Assembly (NCBI RefSeq): GCF_009917485.1
Contig: NZ_QZDT01000023.1
Span: 1-64,000, forward strand
Length of the DNA stretch: 64,000 nucleotides
Origin: Parablautia muri
GTDB lineage: Bacteria > Bacillota > Clostridia > Lachnospirales > Lachnospiraceae
Direction: 5' to 3'
The position numbers and the translations under genes are program-made. Positions 9,507 through 17,536 of this stretch are shown piece by piece. The notes beneath the pieces were generated by a model. It ran no database searches and had not been told where the DNA came from. It worked only from the letters and a program-made list of their open reading frames with translations. Positions within the stretch are counted from its first letter, which is position 1. Every line of letters starts with the position of its first letter.

Positions 9507-9680
9507 ATGACAGACAATCAAAATAGAATCTTAAAGCTTGTGATGGTAGGAATTTTGATGGTTTCCATGTTTGTGGTGGCAAGGGAAGGAGCCGCTTATG
9601 TGGATTCCATGCAGGTGAAAAATGAAAGGAATATTTGTGTGGTAATTGATGCGGGACATGGGGGCGGTAAGTTGTGGTAA
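9507..9680 (+). CDS. cwlD: cwlD 5' part, interrupted by a 6-kb element
   Basis: ATG 9507 follows GGTGG at 9496-9500. The frame encodes an N-terminal signal anchor (about residues 8-30) and then the first zinc-binding motif of Amidase_3 enzymes, VVIDAGHGG, with H51. The true gene sequence stops at 9666; beyond it the element adds GKLW and a TAA at 9678. The rest of the gene resumes at 15712 in the same frame. Joined at the 11-bp repeat the product is 236 residues, about the size of B. subtilis CwlD, which removes side peptides to allow muramic lactam formation in spore cortex. Alone, this part cannot be an active enzyme. Confidence 0.92.
   Translation: MTDNQNRILKLVMVGILMVSMFVVAREGAAYVDSMQVKNERNICVVIDAGHGGGKLW
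9656..9666 (+). repeat. attL core of the cwlD element
   Basis: ACATGGGGGCG, identical to 15702-15712. The left flank is cwlD codons 1-50; the right flank is element DNA (GTAAGTTGTGG). Confidence 0.85.
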
Positions 9681-9689
9681 CAAATAAGC

Positions 9690-10370
9690 TTAAACTCGGT
9701 ATTCTCCATCATGGGAGATGCAATTTACCTGAGTGAAAAATTCCAAATCATTTAATGCCTGGAGTAAGAGCTCCTTTTCTTTCGTATTGATTTCAATAAT
9801 AAATTCAGTCTCATTGTTCTTGGTAGATCTTGCTTTTTCCTTGTAATATTTACAATGTTTATGAATAACATCATATAGAATTGTGCCGTCAAGACCTTCC
9901 TGGGCACCTCTAAGGACCAAAAGATCTGACGCTTTTGCATTTGGAATTTTATCTATCAGGAACAAAAGGATTGTCATAATGAAGGCCAGAACGAGGGACA
10001 AGGTATAAAGACCAACACCTACAATAATTCCGCTGCTGATTGCCCAAAACAAGTAGAGCAGGTCTAAAGGGTTTTTTAATGCATTTCGGAACCTGACAAT
10101 GGATAGTGCGCCTACCATTCCCAGGGAGACCAAAAGATTCGACTGCATGGCAATCATGATGGCAGCGATAAGAACGGGCATTCCTGCAATTGTGGTATTT
10201 AGATCCTTTGAATAGAAGGCTGTTTTGCTGGATAGCTTGTAAATGAGAAAAATATAGACACCTATTAAGCAGGCAAAAACCAAAATGATCATAACCGTTT
10301 GGGCAGTCATGGTGGTCCCGCCGCCTAAGGTTTCATAGACACTGTTTTTGATAACATCTTTTACTGACAT
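9690..10370 (-). CDS. DUF4956 membrane protein
   Basis: The 226-residue protein has about four transmembrane segments (residues 25-45, 62-100, 108-140) and the conserved DUF4956 block GALSIVRFRNALKNPLDLLY (about 88-107), followed by a cytoplasmic C-terminal domain. Start ATG 10370 follows GGAGG. DUF4956 proteins are commonly found next to VTC-domain and CotH-kinase proteins, as here, but their biochemical role is unknown. It is the last gene of the minus-strand operon and ends only 24 bp from the left att repeat. Confidence 0.88.
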   Translation of the reverse strand: MSVKDVIKNSVYETLGGGTTMTAQTVMIILVFACLIGVYIFLIYKLSSKTAFYSKDLNTTIAGMPVLIAAIMIAMQSNLLVSLGMVGALSIVRFRNALKNPLDLLYLFWAISSGIIVGVGLYTLSLVLAFIMTILLFLIDKIPNAKASDLLVLRGAQEGLDGTILYDVIHKHCKYYKEKARSTKNNETEFIIEINTKEKELLLQALNDLEFFTQVNCISHDGEYRV

Positions 10371-10425
10371 ATTTTTATCCTCCTCTTTTGAAATATTTAC
10401 GGCATTGGTAACGGATTAAAGGTAG

Positions 10426-11109
10426 CTATAAAAGCAAATTTGCCCGACATAAACAATATTTGGAATAAGCGGTCTGTTGCAGAGAGTTAAGCTCTAATAA
10501 CTGTAATATGAATTTGGGCATGAATTCATCATATTTTATTTCAAGCACGGAATCTTGTCCACGCACAGGCGTATAGGATAGGTTTTGCATTCCAAAATTT
10601 GATGTCTGTGAGCTGGTTCGTACATTTCGATCAAATGTAATGCGAACATTGCCGGGACCGTAAATATATGCTTTCCGTTCATAGGCAACAATTACTTTTG
10701 GGCGGAGAACCTGCGTTTGTATTGCCAGGTTAAACAAAAAGGCCGGATCATCCATAGAGAAAGAAGACGGAATGCATTGACCGCATATTAAGCTGTTCAT
10801 TTCTTCCGGAGAGATATATTTGGACAGCTTAAATATTCTATTGTCCTGCTTTTCCTTGATTTCAAGTTTAATGCAGGCAAGGGAATTGTTGTAAATTCGA
10901 ATGCGGTACTTACGACGGCTGCGGCAGCCATCTATAGCAGTCTTAAGGCAAGTATCCTCCAAATCATCAAAATATAAGCTGATTATATGGTAACCTTCAG
11001 CAGAATTTTCATTATCATCTACCTGGAGTACAGTGTCTAATCGTTGCTGTAACTGATACATTTCCTGAACAGTACAGCAGAATTTGTCTTCTACCCGGTA
11101 CATTTTCAT
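10426..11109 (-). CDS. VTC-domain protein (polyphosphate polymerase-like)
   Basis: The 227-residue protein shows the charged beta-strand motifs that line the VTC tunnel: RKYRIRIY (about 66-73), KLEIKEK (about 81-87), VAYERKAY (about 143-150), RITFDRN (about 156-162) and VLEIKYDEFMPK (about 189-200). In the yeast VTC complex this domain makes polyphosphate from ATP. Bacterial relatives are associated with CotH kinases. Its start is preceded by repeat A (11116-11187), whose end supplies GGGGGA as ribosome site. Activity is inferred from the retained basic and acidic residues only. Confidence 0.85.
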   Translation of the reverse strand: MKMYRVEDKFCCTVQEMYQLQQRLDTVLQVDDNENSAEGYHIISLYFDDLEDTCLKTAIDGCRSRRKYRIRIYNNSLACIKLEIKEKQDNRIFKLSKYISPEEMNSLICGQCIPSSFSMDDPAFLFNLAIQTQVLRPKVIVAYERKAYIYGPGNVRITFDRNVRTSSQTSNFGMQNLSYTPVRGQDSVLEIKYDEFMPKFILQLLELNSLQQTAYSKYCLCRANLLL

Positions 11110-11115
11110 ATTAAT

Positions 11116-11187
11116 CCCCCATTCTTGCCAGTGCCCTCAAATTTGGGCGAAAGCACAAATTTGTTGTGTGAAAAATTTATTTTTCAC
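11116..11187 (-). repeat. Interspersed palindromic repeat A, copy A1
   Basis: Read on the minus strand it has a first palindrome (TGTGAAAAAT...ATTTTTCACA type), then CAAATTTGTG, then the CGCCC-AAATTTG-AGGGC palindrome, then GGCAAGAATGGGGGA. It ends directly at the ribosome site of the VTC gene. Other copies: 25911, 25991, 35172, 49914. Confidence 0.8.
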
Positions 11188-11190
11188 ACT

Positions 11191-11247
11191 AGCCTCCTGT
11201 ATACAATAGGCAAAGCCTATTGTGGTATATCGCAAGCGATACTTGGG
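11191..11247 (-). repeat. Interspersed palindromic repeat B, copy B1
   Basis: On the minus strand it reads GTATCGCTTGCGATATACC followed by the hairpin ACAATAGGCTTTGCCTATTGT and GGAGG. It encodes the last eight or so residues and the stop codon of CotH (TAG, 11219-11217), so the gene end lies inside the repeat. Other copies: 33561, 38754, 39851, 42346. Confidence 0.8.
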
Positions 11248-13625
11248 TATTCATTTTTTTCAAAGACAGCCTGTATGGAAACATCGCCGCCATCAAGCGT
11301 AACGGTCAGATCTTTATCTAAGCCTGAAACATCCCCTTTCCAGCCGACAAAATGCCAGCCCTCTTTAGGGTTAGCAGACACAGAAATGGGAAAATCGCTG
11401 TAATAGTAACCATCCCATACGCTGCAGTCTTCCAAAGTGGCAGTGTTGACAGTAACTGTACCTCCTTCCGGGGAAATTACGTTTATGGTTACATGGGTAA
11501 GCTCTCCTGTCAGAGAAAAAGTTTCCGCCAAATCTTCCATGGCGAAAGCGAAGCGTCCGGCAAAAAAATCATCTATCTGCGCTGCTTCTTCGTGAAATTG
11601 TTGAGAGTCATATGCAGGATCATAAAAACGTTGATGGTCCTTTACAGTTTGAGACTCATAAAGATTACTCCATTCATCCAACATGGTGTGAATACTTTTA
11701 TAAGAAAAAGTAGTATTTGCAATATCCATAAAGGACATACAAAATTGTCTGCGGAAACTTTCATTATCCAAAAGACTTTTTACGACCGGTTCATTCAGCA
11801 GCGGATGGATAGCCATCTGATTCCCGATATTTTCAAGGTTGTTACTATCTGAGTGGACACATTCATCTAAATCATAAAGCATAAAGCGCCATTTCCCATC
11901 ACTATAAGGCGTGCCTTCCTGAGTGGTACGCCATAAGGCAGTATTGTATCCAAAAGCCACATCCTGATTATCCAGATAAAGATTAATACAGCAATAATCA
12001 ATCAGGCTTTGGATGTCCACCAGCTCACAGGCAAGAGCATAAGTGTCATCATACATAAGATCACATTCCGTTACCACACTGAGCATATATTGATAGGAAG
12101 CCATTGTTTCTTCAGGGAGAGAGATTGCGTTGCCAGCTTTGATTAACATTATATTGTCGGCATTTAAGTTATAGTGGGTGGCAAGATACTCAACGTTATA
12201 CCTTTCACGAAGATTATAGATTCCCCAATATTCTCCATTTAAAAAAACCACACAGGGTTTTGAACTTTGGGTGGAAATATTTCGCTGGCTCGCGATAGTT
12301 TCTAAAAAAGCATCCAAAAATTTCAATCCGTAGGAATTTCCCCCGCCATTTCGTATTTTGATGGATGAATATTCCATGTCATTATCAAAAAAATCACATG
12401 GAAACAGTTGAATATCATCATAAATATCTCTTGCAAAAATGTTCAATGATTTTTGCGGATTGCTGCGAGTTGAATTTCCGGAAATGCGGATGCCAACGTT
12501 TTGGGTAAAGAGGCAAGAATGATTCTCATCAAAGTAAGATATGGCTGCTTCCCTTTCCCACTCTTTTCCATCATGAAAAGCATTGGAAGCCATGTAAAGA
12601 TAACATTCATCCCCGTTAAAATCCGTATAGCTGTCAAGAACCTTTCCGTCTGCCATACCGCCGTTTGCCATGTATTCTTCATATGCCGCACCATTTCCGT
12701 AAATACCGGTCTGGGGATCAAATAAATCTTTTGAATCCACGGTCAGTGACAAAATAGCCATTTGCTCATATTCCGGTTTAGTATGATAGCCTATAAAATA
12801 AGTTTCCGTAACAATGTCGCTTATTTTGTTTGTAATAGGATTATAACAGGCTGCACGTACCACCACGGCTTTATCTACCGGAAAATCGGGCGTGTAATCC
12901 CTTGTAGGAGTCAAATCGGTTCGGCTGGCATATTGATTTTCCTGCGAGGTGTTGTCCGCAATCCAAAGTGGTTCTTTGTAAACAGGGGAATCTGCACAAG
13001 GTTCACTGCCATCTAGGGTATAATATATTTTCTCTCCATTTGGAGAATATAAATGAAGTGCAAAAGCTTCATCATAAAATCCACTTGTTACTTCAAAAAT
13101 GGGTTCATCCAGAGAAACGGCTGGGAGAAGAAGCGCCTGTTCGTTGGTGCTGCCAAGAGTAGTATCCATGACAGACCATTTTTCTTTTCCATCGTGTATC
13201 CGTCCGTAACTGGTATCGTAAGAAAGTTGGGGAACAATCACTTGATCGAGATAGGTACCTTTGGTAGAATCTGTCAGGAAAAGCTTTTCCCCTTCTTTAG
13301 AAATGCGAAATGGAGAGTCATTGTCCAGCCAAACCAGAGCATATCCTTTTGCAGGGATTGAGATACCGTCTAAAGGATATTTTTCCGGTTCTTTTTCATC
13401 ATCGGTAAGAAAACAGCCGTTTAGAGAAACACTTTTTTTACTTGGATTATATAATTCTATACAATCAGGATACTCGCCGGCTTCATTTTGCTTGGCTGCA
13501 AAATTATTGCTGCAAATTTCATTGATGACAACATGAGGTGCTATGTAGTAGCTGCAAAATCCAATTGTAGCCAGGGCAAAGGGAGTAATAAGTAGAATGA
13601 TTCTCTGTAAAGTTTCTTTTTTCAT
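11217..13625 (-). CDS. cotH: CotH-kinase family protein with LTD and InlB-like domains
   Basis: The start at 13625 (MKKETLQ) is preferred over 13688 because GAGG lies 9 nt upstream and it gives a normal signal anchor (about 8-28). Domains of the 802-residue protein in order: lamin-tail domain (about 30-150, VINEICSNN), chitobiase-like Ig segment (about 190-270, YYTLDGSEP), CotH kinase (about 290-680, with RISGNSTRSNPQKSLNIFAR, NGEYWGIYNLRER and the metal-site stretch WRFMLYDLDEC), and a C-terminal repeat domain (about 730-795, GWHFVGWKGDV). CotH of Bacillus phosphorylates spore coat proteins; this exported, multidomain version may act at the cell surface. First gene of the operon with the VTC and DUF4956 genes. 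Confidence 0.88.
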   Translation of the reverse strand: MKKETLQRIILLITPFALATIGFCSYYIAPHVVINEICSNNFAAKQNEAGEYPDCIELYNPSKKSVSLNGCFLTDDEKEPEKYPLDGISIPAKGYALVWLDNDSPFRISKEGEKLFLTDSTKGTYLDQVIVPQLSYDTSYGRIHDGKEKWSVMDTTLGSTNEQALLLPAVSLDEPIFEVTSGFYDEAFALHLYSPNGEKIYYTLDGSEPCADSPVYKEPLWIADNTSQENQYASRTDLTPTRDYTPDFPVDKAVVVRAACYNPITNKISDIVTETYFIGYHTKPEYEQMAILSLTVDSKDLFDPQTGIYGNGAAYEEYMANGGMADGKVLDSYTDFNGDECYLYMASNAFHDGKEWEREAAISYFDENHSCLFTQNVGIRISGNSTRSNPQKSLNIFARDIYDDIQLFPCDFFDNDMEYSSIKIRNGGGNSYGLKFLDAFLETIASQRNISTQSSKPCVVFLNGEYWGIYNLRERYNVEYLATHYNLNADNIMLIKAGNAISLPEETMASYQYMLSVVTECDLMYDDTYALACELVDIQSLIDYCCINLYLDNQDVAFGYNTALWRTTQEGTPYSDGKWRFMLYDLDECVHSDSNNLENIGNQMAIHPLLNEPVVKSLLDNESFRRQFCMSFMDIANTTFSYKSIHTMLDEWSNLYESQTVKDHQRFYDPAYDSQQFHEEAAQIDDFFAGRFAFAMEDLAETFSLTGELTHVTINVISPEGGTVTVNTATLEDCSVWDGYYYSDFPISVSANPKEGWHFVGWKGDVSGLDKDLTVTLDGGDVSIQAVFEKNEYPSIACDIPQ

Positions 13626-13706
13626 GTTGATTTTCCTCAACTTGTGAATTCGGGAGTAAATTATGTGCAATTTTTTGAAATTGCGCATTTATAAAAAGTA
13701 AATCTA

Positions 13707-13735
13707 ATAATATCATATAGTGAAATAAATGACAA
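13707..13735 (-). promoter_or_regulatory. Sigma-A-type promoter of the cotH operon
   Basis: On the minus strand TTGTCA (13735-13730) and TATTAT (13712-13707) are 17 bp apart, about 80 bp ahead of the cotH start. It suggests that the cargo is expressed in vegetative cells, independent of cwlD control. Confidence 0.65.
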
Positions 13736-13755
13736 GCAATGAAAAATGAATTGTA

Positions 13756-13980
13756 GAATCTTCGTTACTTTTACACGGTAGCCAGAGGACGCTTGGAAAA
13801 AACAAATACTCCAGCGTCACCGCGCTTTCGCTCTGTAAAAACGTAACAGACGCTAGGTTCGAAAGGACCTTACCTAAGCGCACACGCATAAATGCGTGAC
13901 GTTTTTCCAAGGGTTCCTTTTGGAATATTTGTTTTTTCCAAGCTGTTTATTGGCTGGCCTTTGAAAAGTAACAAATCTTC
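13756..13980. repeat. 225-bp nested inverted repeat between cotH and the recombinase
   Basis: Outer arms 13756-13785 and 13951-13980 share GTTACTTTT / AAAAGTAAC and AGCCA / TGGCT. The next arms 13791-13812 and 13922-13943 match over GCTTGGAAAAAACAAATA with one mismatch in the extension. An inner CGTCAC / GTGACG pair follows. It fills most of the 458-bp gap between the two divergent genes. It could be a recombinase-related structure, a transfer or replication structure, or a mutual terminator; none is proven. No gene is seen inside. Confidence 0.75.
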
Positions 13981-14083
13981 CTTTTGTTGGAAGATTGTTT
14001 CATTCAGTTTTTAGCATAATAGCCGGACATACTGTACAAGCCGTATTTCGTATACTGTTGTGAGAAATAGATTTTGCGGGGAG

Positions 14084-15679
14084 ATGGTTAATCTGAAAGA
14101 AAGTATCTCATTTCAGGCAGCATGGTATATTAGGCTGTCAAGGGAAGACGGGGATAAAGCGGAAAGCGATAGTATAGGAAATCAAAAGAAACTCATTACC
14201 GATTACATGAAAGAAAAAAAGGAGTTTGCACTGTACAATATCTATGTAGATGATGGCTTTACGGGAACAAACTATAATCGTCCTGCATTTGAGCGGATGA
14301 TTGATGATATTGAAAGGGGAAAGATAAACTGTGTGATTGTAAAAGACTTGTCAAGGTTTGGACGTGACTATATTGATACCGGAAGATATTTGGAACGGTA
14401 TTTTCCGGATAAGAATGTCCGATTTATTTCTATTACAGATCATATAGACAGTTATGAACAGGCATATGATATGCTGCTGCCGATAAAAAACATTTTTAAC
14501 GAACAGTACGCGAGAGATATCTCAGGGAAAATTCATGCTGCAATTTTGACGAAGCAAAAAGCTGGTGAATTTATAGGAGCATTTGCATCCTATGGCTACC
14601 AGAAATCACCGACTGATAAAAATAAACTTGTGATTGATACATATGCGGCCAAAGTTGTAAGAAGAATTTTCGAAATGTATCTAAAGGGTTATGGAAAAAA
14701 CAGCATTGCCAATATTTTAAATCATGATCAGGTCCTGTGCCCATCTGAATATAAAAACCTAAAGGGAGACAGGTACAGAAATTCTAACCGTCTTGATAGT
14801 ACTTCTTACTGGACTTATTCAACGGTTAATCGCATTCTTCAAAATGAAATATATATAGGAAATATGGTTCAGGGAAGAAAAAAGCAGCAAATGCGGAGCA
14901 GGGCTAAGGCGCAGGAAAAAAAGGACTGGCTTATTGTAAAAGGGACGCATGAAGCGGTTATTGATCAGGAAACCTGGGAAAAGGTACAGAAGCTTTTAAA
15001 GTGTAGGACGCGAACCCTTGATTTAAATACGGTTCCTTCGATTTTCGCAGGCTTTTTAAAGTGTAGTGACTGTGGGAGAGCGCTGGTAAAAAAGAGTGGG
15101 AAAAACGTTCGTTATTGCTGTGGGACATATGTGCGCTGCGGTAGCAGGCATTGTACGCCGCATACGATATCACATCAGGCTTTGGAAGATATCTTATTGG
15201 AGGATTTAAAATCAATCTTCCAAAATATGGATAATTTAAAGGAATTAGTGGAAAAACAAATAGCTGAGAGAGCAGGTATAGAGAGGGAGTATGAAAAAAA
15301 GAAAGAACTGGCGAGAGCTTTATCTGAACTTGACAGAGTCCGTAAGCGAAAAAAGGCTGTCTATGAAGACTACTGCGAAGAATTGATTTCTAGGGATGAA
15401 TTTATTGTTTACAGACAAGATTATATGAAGAAAGAGGAATTCTTGGAAAAACAATTGGCATATCTGAAGGAGGAAGACGAAAAGGAATGCAGGGATATTT
15501 CCGAAGCGCCTTGGATCAAGCATCTGCTGGAGACAAAAGAAGCCGGATGCCTTGACCGGAACACTGTAATGGTCATGCTGCAGGAAATTAAGGTTTATGA
15601 AGAACATAAAATTAAAATTATATATAATTTTGCTCCTGAAAGTGAAAAGCCGAAAGAATCAGAAAAAAGAGAAAAGTGA
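14084..15679 (+). CDS. Large serine recombinase (TndX/Tn4451 type)
   Basis: The 531-residue protein has the N-terminal resolvase domain (about 10-160) with catalytic S19 in YIRLSRED and the arginine-bearing VKDLSRFGRD motif, a recombinase domain (about 170-290), a zinc ribbon (about 325-365, CSDCG ... CC ... CGSRHC) and a coiled-coil segment (about 385-470). This is the layout of integrases that recombine attP with attB without duplicating a target. ATG 14084 is chosen (GGGGAG upstream); a GTG at 14060 is in frame but has no ribosome site. It is the only recombinase in the element and should catalyse its excision from cwlD. No clear sigma-A or sigma-E promoter was found ahead of it; CATACTGTA at 14028 resembles a sporulation -10 box but lacks a good -35. 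Confidence 0.92.
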   Translation: MVNLKESISFQAAWYIRLSREDGDKAESDSIGNQKKLITDYMKEKKEFALYNIYVDDGFTGTNYNRPAFERMIDDIERGKINCVIVKDLSRFGRDYIDTGRYLERYFPDKNVRFISITDHIDSYEQAYDMLLPIKNIFNEQYARDISGKIHAAILTKQKAGEFIGAFASYGYQKSPTDKNKLVIDTYAAKVVRRIFEMYLKGYGKNSIANILNHDQVLCPSEYKNLKGDRYRNSNRLDSTSYWTYSTVNRILQNEIYIGNMVQGRKKQQMRSRAKAQEKKDWLIVKGTHEAVIDQETWEKVQKLLKCRTRTLDLNTVPSIFAGFLKCSDCGRALVKKSGKNVRYCCGTYVRCGSRHCTPHTISHQALEDILLEDLKSIFQNMDNLKELVEKQIAERAGIEREYEKKKELARALSELDRVRKRKKAVYEDYCEELISRDEFIVYRQDYMKKEEFLEKQLAYLKEEDEKECRDISEAPWIKHLLETKEAGCLDRNTVMVMLQEIKVYEEHKIKIIYNFAPESEKPKESEKREK

Positions 15680-15701
15680 AAAGCCGCAATTAACTACTCC
15701 C

Positions 15702-15712
15702 ACATGGGGGCG
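15702..15712 (+). repeat. attR core of the cwlD element
   Basis: ACATGGGGGCG, identical to 9656-9666. Element DNA is on the left (ACTACTCCC); cwlD resumes to the right with GTT GAT CCT GGC. Confidence 0.85.
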
Positions 15713-16263
15713 TTGATCCTGGCAAGGTAGGAGTGAATGAGCAGTTAGAAAAAGACATTAATTTAAAAATTGCACACAAATTAAAGATGTTTTTGCAGGC
15801 AGAGGGAATTGAAGTGGTGATGACCAGAGAAGGGGATGGAGGTTTATATGACGAAGGCGCTTCCAATAAAAAAGTACAGGATATGAAAAAGAGGCTGGAA
15901 ATAATTGAAACAGCCGACCCGGTACTGGTAGTAAGCATTCACCAGAACAGTTATCATGAGGAATATGTAAAAGGGGCTCAGGTTTTTTATTATGAAACCA
16001 GCGATAAAAGTAAGCAGCTTGCAGAGCTTTTGCAGGAACAGCTTCGCAGCCTTTCCCCTGAAAATAAAAGGGTGGCAAAAGGAAATGACAGTTATTTCCT
16101 TTTAAAAAAAACAACCAAGCCGATTGTGATTGTAGAGTGCGGATTTCTGTCTAACAGGGAGGAAGCTGAACAGCTGGCCACAGATCTATACCAGGAAAAA
16201 CTGGCGTGGAATATTTACATGGGAATTGTAAAATATTTAAACGGAGTGAAAGCCGAGGCATAA
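15712..16263 (+). CDS. cwlD: cwlD 3' part (N-acetylmuramoyl-L-alanine amidase, Amidase_3)
   Basis: This stretch continues the frame that breaks at 9666: the last base of the att repeat plus TT completes a valine codon and gives GHGG-VDPGK. It supplies residues 54-236 of the rebuilt enzyme, including the remaining catalytic and zinc-binding positions of Amidase_3: E66 in LEKD, H130 in SIHQNS and E195 in VECGF. On its own it has no ribosome site (first possible starts are GTG 15733 and internal codons) and lacks the first zinc ligand, so it is not expected to work unless the element leaves. No frameshift or stop has accumulated in either half, which argues that the gene is still under selection. 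Confidence 0.92.
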   Translation, partial: VDPGKVGVNEQLEKDINLKIAHKLKMFLQAEGIEVVMTREGDGGLYDEGASNKKVQDMKKRLEIIETADPVLVVSIHQNSYHEEYVKGAQVFYYETSDKSKQLAELLQEQLRSLSPENKRVAKGNDSYFLLKKTTKPIVIVECGFLSNREEAEQLATDLYQEKLAWNIYMGIVKYLNGVKAEA

Positions 16264-16329
16264 GACATTTGAGCCATTGCCCTTTGGATGGCGCCGAATA
16301 TATGGTTTGGGCGAATCTGGGAATAAGTA

Positions 16330-16358
16330 TTGACAGTCCGGTCCTTAAATGATAAATC
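16330..16358 (+). promoter_or_regulatory. Possible promoter of the LCP gene
   Basis: TTGACA at 16330-16335 is followed after 17 bp by TAAATC at 16353-16358. The -35 is perfect and the -10 weak. Confidence 0.45.
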
Positions 16359-16432
16359 ATATAGTGGAGAGAAGAAGAACGTTAAAAGCGGGAATCTTTT
16401 ACTAAGATATGGACTGCCATAAAAGGGGCAGT

Positions 16433-17416
16433 ATGAGGACCGGAATGAAAAGATATGAAAAAAGACGCCGGAAATCCGGCTTTAAAAAGGTTATTATTTT
16501 TTTGCTTGTATTTCTGCTTGTGCTATTGGGCGGCTGGTATTACATCGTGGGCAGACTCTATGAGAAGATGAACTATCTGGAAGCGGAGGACTATAGGACC
16601 CAGCCATGGAAAAAGGATGGAGTTGTCAATATACTGCTGATTGGAAATGACTCGCGGGAAAATGGGGAGGATGGCAGATCGGATGCCATGATTTTACTTT
16701 CTCTCAGCGATAAAACAAAAAGCATTTATATGACCTCTATTTTGCGGGATATCTATGTGGACATTCCAGGACACGATGGCAACCGGCTGAATGCGGCCTA
16801 CGCATTTGGAGGGCCTGAGCTGCTTATGGAAACCATTCAGCAGAATTTTGGTATAGATGTAAACCGATATGTGCTTGTGAATTTTGAGGCGTTTGCCGCC
16901 TTGGTAGATGCGGTAAACGGTGTGGAGCTGGAATTATCCGGGCAGGAAATTGAATACGTCAATGCTTATCTGGTTGAATACAATATGCTTACAAACCGGG
17001 CGGAGGGAACAGATTATATGGATACCGGTGCAAGCGGTATGGTGCATTTGAACGGTCCTCAGGCACTTGCTTATAGCAGGAATCGGTATATGGGAACGGA
17101 TTTCGGGAGAACGGAAAGACAGAGGAAGGTTTTAGGAGCGGTAATTGAGAAATTACCAACGGCAGTTTTGTCCGGGCCGGAAAAAATAGTGAATGGTATT
17201 TTACCCAATTTGACCACAAACCTGACGAAGGAGGAATGCTTTCGGCTGAGCCTTCAGGCGGGGAAGTTTTTGCTGTATGACAATAACCAGGGAAGTATTC
17301 CGCTGGAGGGAACCTACACGCCGGCAGAGATTCGGGGAATGGCAGTATTAGAAATTGATTTTGAGAAAAATAAAAACTGGCTGCGGGAGCATATTTATCA
17401 TGACATGGAGAACTGA
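16433..17416 (+). CDS. LytR-CpsA-Psr family wall-polymer ligase
   Basis: The 327-residue protein has a basic N-terminus, one transmembrane segment (about 17-37) and an LCP domain (about 60-280) with the conserved NILLIGNDSR, ILRDIYVDIPGHDGNRLNAAYAFGG and LAYSRNRYMGTDFGRTERQRKVL motifs. LCP enzymes transfer wall polymers such as teichoic acids or capsule from their lipid carrier to peptidoglycan outside the membrane. ATG 16433 is chosen (GGGG at about 16422); 16445 is another option. It follows cwlD by 170 bp with its own possible promoter. Confidence 0.9.
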   Translation: MRTGMKRYEKRRRKSGFKKVIIFLLVFLLVLLGGWYYIVGRLYEKMNYLEAEDYRTQPWKKDGVVNILLIGNDSRENGEDGRSDAMILLSLSDKTKSIYMTSILRDIYVDIPGHDGNRLNAAYAFGGPELLMETIQQNFGIDVNRYVLVNFEAFAALVDAVNGVELELSGQEIEYVNAYLVEYNMLTNRAEGTDYMDTGASGMVHLNGPQALAYSRNRYMGTDFGRTERQRKVLGAVIEKLPTAVLSGPEKIVNGILPNLTTNLTKEECFRLSLQAGKFLLYDNNQGSIPLEGTYTPAEIRGMAVLEIDFEKNKNWLREHIYHDMEN

Positions 17417-17536
17417 TTAATAAGTAGCCAAATTGAGGAAAATGTGATAAAGTAATGATGAAATGATGGTTTGTCCGATGAAACTGTCATAAAATGAAGG
17501 TGTGGGACAACACAGAACTGTCCGGAAGCTTACGTG

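Larger units (their letters stand above)
9656..15712. mobile_element. 6,046-bp serine-recombinase element inserted in cwlD
   Basis: The element is bounded by direct repeats of ACATGGGGGCG at 9656-9666 and 15702-15712. It carries a cotH / VTC-domain / DUF4956 operon on the minus strand and a large serine recombinase on the plus strand whose stop codon is 23 bp from the right end, the usual place for such enzymes beside their att site. Excision at the repeat would restore cwlD exactly. There are no phage structural, conjugation or replication genes. It is therefore a minimal intervening element, comparable in position (inside a sporulation gene) to skin-type elements, but far smaller than the classical prophage-derived ones. 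Confidence 0.9.

Noticed and set aside
9678-9680. Simple truncation of the amidase gene by a stop
   Set aside because: The stop is in element DNA beyond the att repeat, and the rest of the gene continues in frame 6 kb away.
13756-13980. Insertion sequence
   Set aside because: The arms enclose no gene and are too close to hold a transposase.
14028-14036. CATACTGTA as a sigma-K promoter of the recombinase
   Set aside because: The -10 fits, but no AC-type -35 lies at the right distance; kept only as a weak hint.
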